Assembly (NCBI GenBank): GCA_963514095.1
Contig: OY741279.1
Coordinates: 9,660,822-9,724,821 of the forward strand
Length of the DNA: 64,000 bases
Direction of reading: 5' to 3'
From: Eutrigla gurnardus
Taxonomy: Eukaryota; Chordata; Actinopteri; Perciformes; Triglidae
Part shown: in pieces, positions 42,386-51,763 of the stretch
Position numbering within the stretch: position 1 is the first letter of the stretch
How the letters are laid out: every line of letters begins with the position of its first letter
The notes under the pieces: model-generated
The model's database searches: none
What the model saw: only the letters and a program-made list of their open reading frames with translations
What the model was told of the DNA's origin: nothing
Made by a program: the position numbers and the translations under genes

Positions 42386-43130
42386 ATCTGGACAAACAGC
42401 AGGCTCATCAACAAGAGAATGAAAGGCTGAAGGAAACTGTTGAGGTTGAACGCTACCAGAGAAAAACAAATGTTGTCCAGGTGAGTAAAACTCTAGGAAA
42501 ACAAGTTACTCAAGACAAAGAATGACAAACACCCCCAGGAAAGGATTGATGAAGTCCAGGCAACTCCAGGAGAAAAACCATGAACACCAGGAGAAGAACA
42601 ATGAACACCAGGAGAAGAACAATGAACTCCAGGAGAAGAACCATAAACTCCAGGAGAAGAACGTTGCACTCCAGGAGGAGAACCATGAAATCCATGAAGA
42701 ACGTTGATCTCCAGGAGAAGAACATTGAACTCCAGGAGAAGAACGTTGCACTCCAGGAGGAGAACCATGAAATCCATGAAGAACGTTGCACTCCAGGAGA
42801 AGAACCATGAACTCCAGTAGAAGAACCATGAACTCCAGGAGGAGAACCATGAACTCCAGGAGGAGAACGATGAACTCCAGGAGAAGAACCATGAACTCCA
42901 GGAGGAGAACGATGAACTCCAGGAGAAAAACCATGAACACCAGGAGGAGAACCATGAACACCAGAAGAACAATGAACTCCAGTAGAAGAACGTTGCACTC
43001 CAGGAGGAGAACATTGAACTCCAGGAGGAGAACTTTGAACTCCAGGAGGAGAACGATGAACTCCAGGAGAAGAATGATGGACTCAAGGCAAAGTATGACA
43101 GACTTAAGGAAAAGTATGAAAAAGCACATC
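42385..43130 (+). pseudogene. decayed coiled-coil (heptad repeat) gene fragment of unknown family
   Basis: A coil-like stretch (LDKQQAHQQENERLKETVEVE..KTNVVQ) ends in a perfect donor CAG|gtgagt at 42,481. An acceptor acccccag lies 58 nt further, followed by ERIDEVQ. A 21-bp repeat encoding the heptad NHELQEK then runs on, and a non-repetitive coil tail NDGLKAKYDRLKEKYEKAHP ends at a stop near 43,150. In the heptad frame I see one early frameshift, two 2-bp deletions (units reading EIHEER) and two CAG-to-TAG changes, so the frame is broken. Another frame (MNSRRRT repeats) is open for 138 codons by chance of the repeat. I do not recognise the family. Confidence 0.5.
42560..43075 (+). repeat. 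21-bp minisatellite, about 24 units
   Basis: The unit is approximately gaactccaggagaagaacca with variants (gagaag/gaggag; accat/acgtt/acgat). Three units are shortened. The array is a multiple-of-three repeat whose best frame is a coiled-coil heptad. Confidence 0.9.
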
Positions 43131-43739
43131 CCAAAAAGCAAGGCCCCTGAGAAGGAGGATGACATGTATGCGATCGCTGGGGAAGAAGGTGTTCTCATAT
43201 AAATCTTGATGGCTGGGTTGGTAGTAGTAGTAATATAATCAAATGAATACAACATTATAGTTGACTCAAATTAATATTCATATTATTTTTAGTAATTTAA
43301 GTAAGTTTTTAGTAATATAATTATTACTTTATATAATTATAATAACAGGGGAATAAATTATTAATGATATTATTTTTTATGAATATTATTATGATTATTC
43401 TTCCTATCATCAATATTAACAGCAGTAGTAGTATTTGACTAAAATTATTATTTGGTCTTGTATTATCATTACACTTCTTTTACTACTATTAATAATCATA
43501 ATAATAATAACAACAATGTAAAATAACAGTTATAATATTAATATTAGTAATATTACTATTATTAATAAGAATGTTAATGAATGTAAAAGTACAATTATGA
43601 TCATTTTAACAGGAAAAAACAAATATTCATCAAAATAATATAATAATTATATCAGTCTTAATGTTTTAACAATACAATGTGATAAAAAATTATATATCTA
43701 TATATGTATTTATGTATATGTCATCACATGTTGCCTATA
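43131..43739. other. AT-rich spacer, no gene seen
   Basis: A dense run of TTATTA/ATAATA words, with no coding signal. The small ORF extension APEKEDDMYAIAGEEGVLI just before 43,202 belongs to the alternative frame of the minisatellite. Confidence 0.6.
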
Positions 43740-44087
43740 GTGTAAACACCAATCTTTCTCCAGACCTGTTATTACAGAGTTGCATTTCAGCCTGAGGACA
43801 GGGAGTCTACCAGAGGACCAGGCTAAACAAGTTGTAACTCTGAAAACTCTCTGAAAACTCTGAAAACGCTTGCTCGACAGGCAGAAAATGTAGAGTTGGG
43901 TTACTGGGGAGAGGTGGCAGAAATGCCAATAAAGCAGGGTCGGAGTCTCTTAAAGAGACTAGACTTAGATGCTAGATCAGGCCATGTACACAACTTTACT
44001 GTGACTAATGTACAAAATGTTTCCCGAACAAGAGATCGATTGAGACCACTGATAGAGTATATAGTGATTGCAGAACAAGCATGTTAA
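43740..44087 (+). other. coding-like fragment of unknown origin
   Basis: From 43,896 to 44,087 a frame reads ..WGEVAEMPIKQGRSLLKRLD..GHVHNFTVTNVQNVSRTRD.. with coding-like composition and stops at TAA. An upstream in-frame stretch (ARQAENVELGYWGEV) extends it slightly. No splice acceptor or homologue is recognised. It could be an exon, a transposon-derived fragment or chance. Confidence 0.25.
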
Positions 44088-45758
44088 GTTTGCTGAAAGG
44101 CCCACAGCAAGGGTTTATTGAAAGAGGCAGATACACGTTATATCACTCATTGTTTTTGTCACTAAGATCAATACATTCTAATAGTTTTTTGATAGTGCTC
44201 CAGGGAAGTTATTTAGTCTACTCCTGGCTGTCCTATTAATCTTTCTCCTGTTTCTTTTTCTCAGAAGACTCGACTTTCACATGACTCACTGACCACTGAT
44301 TTACACTAAATTGATTTTTCCCGCAGTAATGCATTTTCGAAAAAGAAATACAGCACAATCTGTATGAAATTGCATTCATAAGTATAGCGAGAATTTGCGT
44401 CAGATTTGGCCAATCCTGACGTCAGAGCACGATTTACACCACGCGACATATTAAATCGCTCAAACCTACTGCTGTGCGCTGAGCTGAAACACCTGTTTAA
44501 ACAGGGGCCTTTAACGTTAGCTGCCCCCCACCCCCCCAACCAAACCTCCTTTCTGGCCTGTTTTGAAACCGGAGTGGTGAGTCACTCCTCTCTCGGTTTA
44601 GAAAAACAGATCCGGCCAGGCTGGGGCCCGGAGGGGGGATGGGAGGCCGGCGGTGGATGAACACCGGAGGTGGACGCAGCTGGACTCCCACTCCCAAGGA
44701 CCCCACATCCTGACAACGGCCCGCCGTGTTCCCATAGTGACCGGGACTGATCCGGGGGGGGGGGGGGGTTACTGGCTGGATGAATTCATATGCGTATTTT
44801 TCCAGCATATTAATCGTGGGTGCAGCCAAATCAATTGGTCATGTTCTTCAAAAAGAGAGCCGAAAGTGGAGACCTCAGCCTACCTTATGTGATTGTTTTG
44901 TTGGACTTGGATTCATATTGGAGTGGAGAATGATAAGCAAGAAGTGTTCTCGATAATTATTTTTGTTTAGTTAAATAGATAGACGGTTAGAGAGATGGAA
45001 GGCTGTGACCATTTTGTTAAAAAAAATAGGTTATGTTAACAGAAAAGGCTACAACATAAACTTGTGTTTATATTGTGCACACTATTTTAGTTAATATATA
45101 TTAATTAGCTTAGTATTTGATCAGGGTCTCCACTCTCCAGCAGGGCCAGAGAAGAGTAATGCCTTTTCTTTTCGAAATCATTCTCTACCCCCCTCCTTCT
45201 TTTCCCGCCAAAAGCCTCGGGGGGCTGGGGGTGGGAGTGTCGAATTCTGCCCCTTGCTGATACAGCGAATCGATGTGTCCATGACAACCGTTGCTCCGGA
45301 CAACGAGGCATGCCATGCGCAATGCGGCAGCAGCGCATACTATTTCTCTTTGATCCACCCCGGAAACACGTTTTTTTTTTAAAGTGTTTAGCACTGAAGG
45401 CTGATGTCTGCTACATAATGAGAGTTACAGTAAAGGAAAGAAGGCACGTTGTGGCATCTTAAAAATGTAATCGCAGCGACAACTTTGCAGTTTACACATT
45501 AACCGCTAGATGGTAGCATCGCCACCTAAATAAAAACCCATGTCTACGAGGAACAACGAGAGAAATATTAACCTGTAAAATATGTGTCACCAGAAACAGA
45601 GGACATCGAGCTTAATACAATCGGTGTTTCCATGTAAACGTCCACAGAAATATAAACGTGACACGTCTCGTTGCAAGCCTCAAGCAGAGCCAAACTGTGC
45701 TCCTGTCCCGGAAGTTGTATCGATAAAGATTTAATTTGAATCGAATCCAACTGCTAAC
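44088..45758. other. spacer between the repeat locus and armt1, including the armt1 promoter
   Basis: No gene was recognised. It holds the CCAAT/CRE site (44,408-44,424), a G/C-rich part with a 15-G run (44,754-44,768), and the armt1 5' flank after about 45,300. Human RMND1 lies at this position on the opposite strand, but no RMND1-like exon is visible. Confidence 0.5.
44408..44424. promoter_or_regulatory. CCAAT box and perfect CRE (TGACGTCA)
   Basis: The sequence is ggccaatcctgacgtca: a CCAAT box followed 3 bp later by the full palindromic CREB/ATF site at 44,417-44,424. It sits in a moderately CpG-containing stretch 1.3 kb upstream of armt1. Confidence 0.5.
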
Positions 45759-45820
45759 ATGATGGCGACTGAACGAGCCGTGCACGGAGTTCCTCCTTCA
45801 CTGTCTGCTAAAGTGGTTGG
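45759..45820 (+). CDS. armt1: armt1 exon 1 (coding part)
   Basis: ATGATGGCG.. opens MMATERAVHGVPPSLSAKVVG and ends GTTGG|gtatgt in phase 2. This N-terminal leader is the least conserved part of the protein. The leader upstream (45,500-45,758) has no upstream ATG in frame and forms the promoter/5'UTR region. Confidence 0.88.
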
Positions 45821-48340
45821 GTATGTTGACAGTCGATCTAACAACTTTGTCACCATGTAAAATAATGCAGCTAACTAAGGATACACTGCTGTGTCAAAAC
45901 GGCCACGGCTGTCATGCTCAAAACAGAAGTAGCACTAGCTTGTTGCTAACAAAAATTCACGAAGTTTGAAATTACTATGTACACAAGCATATGACGTCGA
46001 CTCAGACAACTTAGATATTTTTGTTCACAGCCTTGTTATATCAGTAAGTATCATTTTAGCGTTATGAATGTCTGTAAGTTAAAGGTTAATCAACGTTTTC
46101 GTTAGCCTACATCTGGCTAGGTTAATTAGCTCGCTAGCTTACTAGTGCATACAGCTGCTAACGTTGTAGTATCAATAAATAACAGTGTAACGTCAATGGC
46201 TATATCGTTTCCCTTCAGGTCATTTGCTTATTTGACTGTGAGAGACCGATTGCCGACAATCCTAACTAAAGTTATAGATACAATTCATCGCAACAAAAAC
46301 AAGTTTTTTGAAGAATATGGAGAGGTACGTGTTGTTATTGACCAGTTGATCTTTTCTATAACTACATCCGGAATTATGCAAACACTTGGAATTTGATATT
46401 GCGTGTTTTTCCTATTAATTTCCATACAGGAGGGTATCCAGGCGGAGAAGCAAACGATAGCTCTGCTGTCAAAGATGAGGAACGAGCTGCAAACTGATAA
46501 GCCAATTCTAGCGCTAACAGACGACTTACAAGACACAGAGTACTGGAACCAGTACCTGCAGAGACAGCGGAAGCTGCATGGAGACGAGGAGTCCGTCAGC
46601 TGGTTCAAGTCTCCATGGCTATATGTGGAGTGCTACATGTACCGCAGAGTACAGGAAGCCCTCTGGCTCAAGTGAGAAGTATTTGCATCTTTTAATAGGA
46701 CCCACTGCTGCCCTATTTCCTGTTGGGCTGTGTTTTTGTCTTTTATATGATTTATAATCACATTGCAATGCAGAATAATGTTAATCTGTCCTGATAAGCT
46801 CTCACTCCGTTTTTCAGAAAGTCTCGTGAAAGTATGACATAGTTTTTTGTTACTTCAGACTGCTAAACTGTTTGTCATTATGCTCAGTTTTAAACACAGT
46901 CTTAAAGGATACAACACAAAATTACAATGTGTGCTTAATGATAAAAAAAAAAGTATTTGAATATTGCAGCGTTCTTGTTCTCCTTAAGTGATTATTTATT
47001 TGTGGTTTTATTTCAGTCCTCCCATCAGTGACTATGACGTCTTTAATGAGGGAAAGACTCAGAGCTTTTTTGAGTCTCAGCAGGCTATGATGGCTTTGTG
47101 TACATACTTGGAGGGTGTCAACAAGAATATGGAGGGACTCTCCAAGAATCAGCTGTTTGAGCATTTTAACAAACTGCTACAGGTGAGTATCTTCTACACA
47201 ACCTTAATACATGACAATCAATTGAGTGAAGTTAAAAGCTGTACTATTAAATTTTTTAATATTTGGTTTAAATGATGACATATCATTTTAACAGGTTGCT
47301 TGTATTGATGAATCTTTAGATGCTTATGAACCCCTGAGCTCTATGGTGGATTTTAGCATCTTTTAGGGCAGTGTTATTGTTTAAACACCTGTGATTATAA
47401 TCTTTTAACCCCTTATAGACAAAAACCAAATGATGTGATGAATTAAGTCATAAATAATATAGGCTGTGTAATCATCTATTCTATCATCTAAATCAGGGTC
47501 ATAAGTGAACACATTACAATAGTCATAACATTTTTATTTGACTCTTCCCAGGTTTCTCTATGGGGAAACAAGTGTGATCTGTCTATCTCTGCTGGCCAAG
47601 ACAACTCACAGAAGACCAGTCCATTAGATTCCCTCAACAGCCTACAACCCCTCATCTTGGTGAATGACTCTAACTTGGTATGGTCAACTATTATTTCTGC
47701 CCAGAGATCAGGACAGTCAGAGAAAACCCCTGCAGTCAGAGTGGACATTGTTCTAGACAATGCTGGCTTTGAGTTATTCACTGACTTGGTCTTAGCAGAT
47801 TTCTTGGTATCCTCTGGTCTTGCCAATGAGGTCCATTTCCATGGCAAATCCTTCCCGTGGTTTGTCTCTGATGTCACAGCGAACGATTTCCAGTGGACCA
47901 TCCGCCAGACCACTGCGGCCAATCACAAGTGGATGTCCAAGAGTGGTGTCCAGTGGATGAACCATCTGAAGGAGGGCGTGTGGTCCTATCACGATCATCC
48001 TTTCTGGACACAGCCCCATGAGTTCTGCGACATGGCGGTTGAGGCTCCTGACCTGTATGCGACCCTGCAGGGGGCAGACCTGGTGCTGTTTAAAGGTGAT
48101 CTCAACTACAGGAAGCTGACGGGAGACAGGGAATGGGATCACACAGTGGGCTTCAATACTGCACTCCAAGGTTTTGGGCCTGCGCCACTGTGTAGCCTAA
48201 GGACTCTCAAGGCCAACATACAGGTCGGTCTGCAGCCGGGTCAAGCAGAGAACCTCAGCTCCCAAGATCCAGATTGGATGACCAGCGGCAGATATGCTGT
48301 CATTCAGTTTTACAGCTCAAAGTCAGAACAGAAATGCTGA
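45759..48340 (+). CDS. armt1: armt1, DUF89-family damage-control phosphatase / protein-glutamate methyltransferase
   Basis: Human ARMT1 (C6orf211) was described as a PCNA carboxyl methyltransferase. The DUF89 fold is a metal-dependent phosphatase acting on damaged or misplaced sugar phosphates. Five exons (45,759-45,820; 46,219-46,324; 46,430-46,671; 47,017-47,182; 47,552-48,340) give 454 aa (human 441), all phases consistent. Conserved blocks are SFAYLTVRDRLPTILTKVID (from residue 22), NELQTDKP, SPWLYVECYMYRR, the metal-site motif VLDNAGFEL (Asp261-Asn262), FVSD, NHKWMSK and KGDLNYRKLTGDR (Asp375). Two ATGs in tandem open the frame; the first is used here. The near end of the 3'UTR is marked by AATAAA at 49,116. 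Confidence 0.97.
46219..46324 (+). CDS. armt1: armt1 exon 2
   Basis: The acceptor is cccttcag at 46,211-46,218 and the donor GAG|gtacgt. It encodes SFAYLTVRDRLPTILTKVID..FFEEYGE, parallel to human SFAYLTIKDRIPQILTKVID. Confidence 0.95.
46430..46671 (+). CDS. armt1: armt1 exon 3
   Basis: The acceptor is tttccatacag and the donor CTCAA|gtgaga. It encodes EGIQAEKQTIALLSKMRNEL through VECYMYRRVQEALWL, ending in phase 2. Confidence 0.95.
47017..47182 (+). CDS. armt1: armt1 exon 4
   Basis: The acceptor is ggttttatttcag and the donor CTACAG|gtgagt. It encodes (N)PPISDYDVFNEGKTQSFF.. to ..HFNKLLQ. Confidence 0.95.
47552..48340 (+). CDS. armt1: armt1 exon 5 (C-terminal catalytic half)
   Basis: The acceptor is gactcttcccag. 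The frame runs 789 nt to TGA at 48,338-48,340 and holds the metal-binding DN motif and the GDLNYRK motif. The C terminus (..QFYSSKSEQKC) is a few residues longer than in human. Confidence 0.97.
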   Translation, partial: VSLWGNKCDLSISAGQDNSQKTSPLDSLNSLQPLILVNDSNLVWSTIISAQRSGQSEKTPAVRVDIVLDNAGFELFTDLVLADFLVSSGLANEVHFHGKSFPWFVSDVTANDFQWTIRQTTAANHKWMSKSGVQWMNHLKEGVWSYHDHPFWTQPHEFCDMAVEAPDLYATLQGADLVLFKGDLNYRKLTGDREWDHTVGFNTALQGFGPAPLCSLRTLKANIQVGLQPGQAENLSSQDPDWMTSGRYAVIQFYSSKSEQKC

Positions 48341-49140
48341 CCTAAGGATCTCCTTGGGGTGGTGTCGATTCATCAGAACAATACAGTAAGAAGTAACCGA
48401 AGAAGGGGTTACCTTTAAGCCATTTAGTTACATGCATCAGTTTTTTCCTCTTTGTCAGTTAGCACTTCATCATGTTTGATACAGAAATGCACAGTAACAT
48501 TTTTAATTATTTTCACAACATATTCTTACCGTGTCATACTTAAAATGTTAGCACTTTACATCTAAATGTTGCTACTTGATTTGAACACAATTGTTTACGG
48601 TGACACAATTATTCTCCAAGCTACTAAATCAACGTTTCTTTTATAGCAAACATCTTCACATCACAATGTAGTAAATCATGATATTAACGGGTTAATGTAG
48701 ATGCTAGTGACAATTATCAAGCAGGAATTGGGCTTTATAAATCTTCATCCTAGAGCAGCAATATGTTTACTTTTTCATTAAGTTAAAGAGAGTGATGATA
48801 AATGTAATAAATGTATTTTTTGTTTTAATCCAGCTAACGTTTTACTGTTTCACTCGCCTTCAAAACATCGCACGCAGCCAGTTCCATTAAGAAAAGGCAG
48901 ATCATAACATTGTTTGATATCTGATTTGCTCAGTTTGAAAGATGGTAGACGGTTATAGGTGTGGTGAAACAATAACAGTGACAGCATGTGGTTGTTTACA
49001 GTGGGGAACCCAGACCTCCGTGGATGAAATTGGATGTGTCCACATGTGTTATGTTGGAGCTGATGGTAACTGGATTTTTTTGCTAGGGGAAATGTTTCAT
49101 TAATGTGTTTGATTTAATAAAGAACTGCATTGACTGGTCT
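48341..49140 (+). other. armt1: armt1 3'UTR
   Basis: AT-rich non-coding sequence runs from the stop to AATAAA at 49,116-49,121, followed by a T/GT-rich downstream element (ggtcttgttttccc). Confidence 0.7.
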
Positions 49141-50639
49141 TGTTTTCCCACGTCATGCTTTATTAGCTGTAAAGATAGGATCTGTTGATAATAATGGGCC
49201 TTATCCCGGGGGCAGTAAAGAAACGTGTTTCAATGAAATTCTTCGTTTGTTGTCCACAGAATACCAAACTGTAAAAAATTGTATCATACCGTAGTAATCG
49301 TATAGTATAGAATGGATAAATAATTTAAAACGGCAATTTTAAAAGGCAGCATGTGACAAATCAAAAATAAAAACCGTCAAATGTAGATGTAAACAGTATT
49401 ATGTATGTGCAAACTGCAGCAACTGTAATTTAAGCCAGATAGTATAAAACAAATCACCTAAAATATAGTTAAATCCATCTCTACACAGATAATGAAATAG
49501 TTGTTCACCTGTTTTCATGAATATATTATAGCAGTTGTTGATGGTGACCTGTCTTGTACTCGGTGTCAGTGTGGACTTAGAAAACCAGCTGGAAATGCTG
49601 AACATGTGCATTACAATTTCAGAATAAACTGGGAAAACTGAATGGCATCATTTCGGCTGCTGACATGCTTTGCGAATGTGAATCTATCATGAAAGTTAAG
49701 TGAATTACAGTTGAATTACACAAAGTACCCTATCTTGAGCCATTTAGGTGATTTAGCTATTTCTTTTCTAACCCTTCATTTCCCTGTGTACTAATGTAAC
49801 AGTGTCTTCATTTTATACCAGGGGAAATGCTAAAAAATATGTATCATCATCAGGGCTACTTGTTTTCCACTTGACCTGACATGTCCTGAAAATTGGGCTG
49901 TTTACTCAGGGAAGATGCTGCACAGAGAAGGGAAAATGAAGCCCCTGTGCCAACGGTTCAGCTTGTACTCAGCGGGGGAGTTTGTTGCTTCTGATCATCT
50001 TTATCTTTATGAATTTCTTGCTTTATTGACAGTATGTCAGCTTACAGTTTTGCATGGAATTAAGCATATTTTAATTCAAGCGCTTTACATTTGCTGTGAA
50101 TGTTGGAAAATAGTATATTATTTTTATTTTTTGTTTGTTTTACTGTTGCCTGGTTCCAGAACATGCAACAACTAATGGACAATCAGAAATCTTTTAACTT
50201 TTGTGGAGTAAAAATGAGCAGTGATTTCTTGAATGTTTATTTGCATAAATACTCTGCCCCCTTGCTTTGATTTGTTTATGTATAGTGTTCTATTTCATCT
50301 GCGACTTGACCTGATAAAGTAATGATTAACTGGTCCATACTGTGGTCCTATAACATCCTCCTTTGAAAGAAATGTAACTTGGAAAATACGTTTTTGTTTT
50401 TTCACATATCTGTAAAAAACAACAACAAAACAATTGGGAATGTTTTTTTTAAACTATTTGATTGTTGTCATGCAGCGTCTTATTAAAATAACAATCCCTA
50501 CATTTGGGATTGATTGTGTAATGATTGGCTGTTGGACTGAGATTTGACCTCCTGCTTTGTTTGCTGTGTTATGGTGACCTGGACGAAAACACGCCATGGT
50601 TTGGTTATCGATTTGGCTGCATCTTTAATTTGTTTATCC
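49141..50639. other. armt1-esr1 intergenic region, no gene seen
   Basis: AT-rich with no credible exon on either strand. Human CCDC170 lies between ARMT1 and ESR1; nothing like it is seen here. Confidence 0.5.
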
Positions 50640-50788
50640 TCTTTTTCCCTTTTTAACCTTTCCACTGCTTCCATTGTGTCCAATGAGCCCAGTTAGATTT
50701 CTTTCAGTGAGGTGAGAGAGGCAAGCAGAGAGGGAGGGAAGACTAACAATACCAGTGCTGCACAGCAGATATGAAGATGATGTGAGAG
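50640..50788 (+). other. candidate esr1 5'UTR exon and promoter area
   Basis: A purine-rich stretch ends in a consensus donor GAGAG|gtgagt at 50,789, about 340 bp before the first coding exon. It contains a minimal ORF ATGAAGATGATGTGA (50,771-50,785). The upstream limit is arbitrary. No perfect ERE palindrome (GGTCAnnnTGACC) was found nearby. Confidence 0.35.
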
Positions 50789-51129
50789 GTGAGTAGTGTA
50801 TCATGGTGGATTTTGGCTTTCCTTTAGCCACCGTTGTTTAAAACCATTGTTATGTTCCTCATTTCCACAGTGATTTGATTTACTGCAGTCTCAGGTGTAT
50901 TCAATAATCTGTCTACAAATAGACTGGTCATACGTCATTCTGGTGGCTTGCTGAGAATCTGATAAATGAAACGGCTTCTTGGGAGTTTACAGATGTGTTG
51001 TTTTTTTTTCTCATGATGCCAGCTGCAACCAGTAAAAGCATATCTATGTAAGGAAAAGGGGGTTGGATGAGAACATTTAATATTAGTGTTGTGAGAGAAG
51101 ATGGCGAGAGGAGTCATTTTGTGTTTTTA

Positions 51130-51763
51130 AGCTTGGTAAAGGGACAGAAAGAAGAGTGGACTCTTCAAGTTGCCTGACAAGCTTCATTGGAAAAAAGGCA
51201 ACAGAGAGAGAGAGAGAGCAAGAGAGAGAGAGAGAGAGAGAGAGCGGTACTCCTCTCCACTCCCCCTCCCAGCAATTGGGAGAGAGTCTAAATCATGTTG
51301 CATATCAGTGCTGCTGTGCTGTGATGTTGCTCAGGCAGAGCCCGGCGCAGAGCAGGCAGCCTTGTGGACCGGTAGTCAGACCCAGGATCAGCCCAGCCTT
51401 CTTAGAACTGGAGACCCTCTCCACGCAGCGTCCCTCGCCTCCACCACGTGCCCCCTTCACTGACATGTATCCTGAAGAGAGCCGGGGGTCTGGAGGGGTA
51501 GCCACTGTGGACTTCCTGGAAGGGACATACGAGTATGCCGCCCCCACGCCTGCCCCGACTCCTCTTTACAGCCACTCCACCACCACTGGCTACTTCTCTG
51601 CTCCTCTGGACGCCCACGGACCACCCTCAGATGGCAGCCTTCAGTCCCTGGGGAATGGGCCTACCAGTCCTCTTGTGTTTGTGCCCTCCAGCCCCCGACT
51701 CAGTCCCTTTATGCACCCACCCAGCCACCACTATCTGGAAACCACCTCCACACCCGTCTACAG
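51130..51763 (+). CDS. esr1: esr1 first coding exon (A/B domain), coding 51,324-51,763
   Basis: It encodes the variable transactivation domain. The in-frame ATG at 51,324 gives MLLRQSPAQSRQPCGPVVRP.., which resembles the human N terminus around MALLHQIQ..NRPQLKIPLE and long fish forms. The ATG at 51,465 gives the short form MYPEESRGSGGV. The leader contains a (GA)n tract (51,203-51,244) and a 9-codon upstream ORF (51,295-51,324). The exon ends TACAG|gtaggg in phase 2. Its 5' edge near 51,130 (tttttaag acceptor) is a guess. Confidence 0.93.
51203..51244 (+). repeat. (GA)n tract in esr1 leader
   Basis: A purine run of about 42 bases with one C, 80 bases upstream of the long-form start codon. 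Confidence 0.9.
51295..51324 (+). promoter_or_regulatory. upstream ORF in the esr1 leader, stop overlapping the start codon
   Basis: A 9-codon ORF (MLHISAAVL) ends with TGA at 51,322-51,324. Its last base is the A of the long-form ATG (sequence TGATG). This arrangement is typical of termination-reinitiation control and could favour initiation further down at MYPEES (51,465). Confidence 0.6.

Noticed and set aside
42786..43202. 138-codon plus-strand ORF of MNSRRRT repeats
   Set aside because: It is the out-of-phase reading of the same array. Only the heptad frame has coil-like unique flanks.
42493..43255. Minus-strand open frames of 213-249 codons over the minisatellite (LLLEFMVLL and SSWSSWF repeats)
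   Set aside because: The repeat unit lacks stop codons in several frames, so long ORFs arise automatically. There are no flanking coding signals on that strand.
50500..51300. Search for a perfect oestrogen response element at the esr1 5' end
   Set aside because: Only half-sites such as tgacct/aggtca were seen. No GGTCAnnnTGACC palindrome was found.
51156..51323. In-frame upstream extension of esr1 (ERERERE tract)
   Set aside because: There is no ATG in this frame before 51,324. The tract is the translated GA repeat of the leader.
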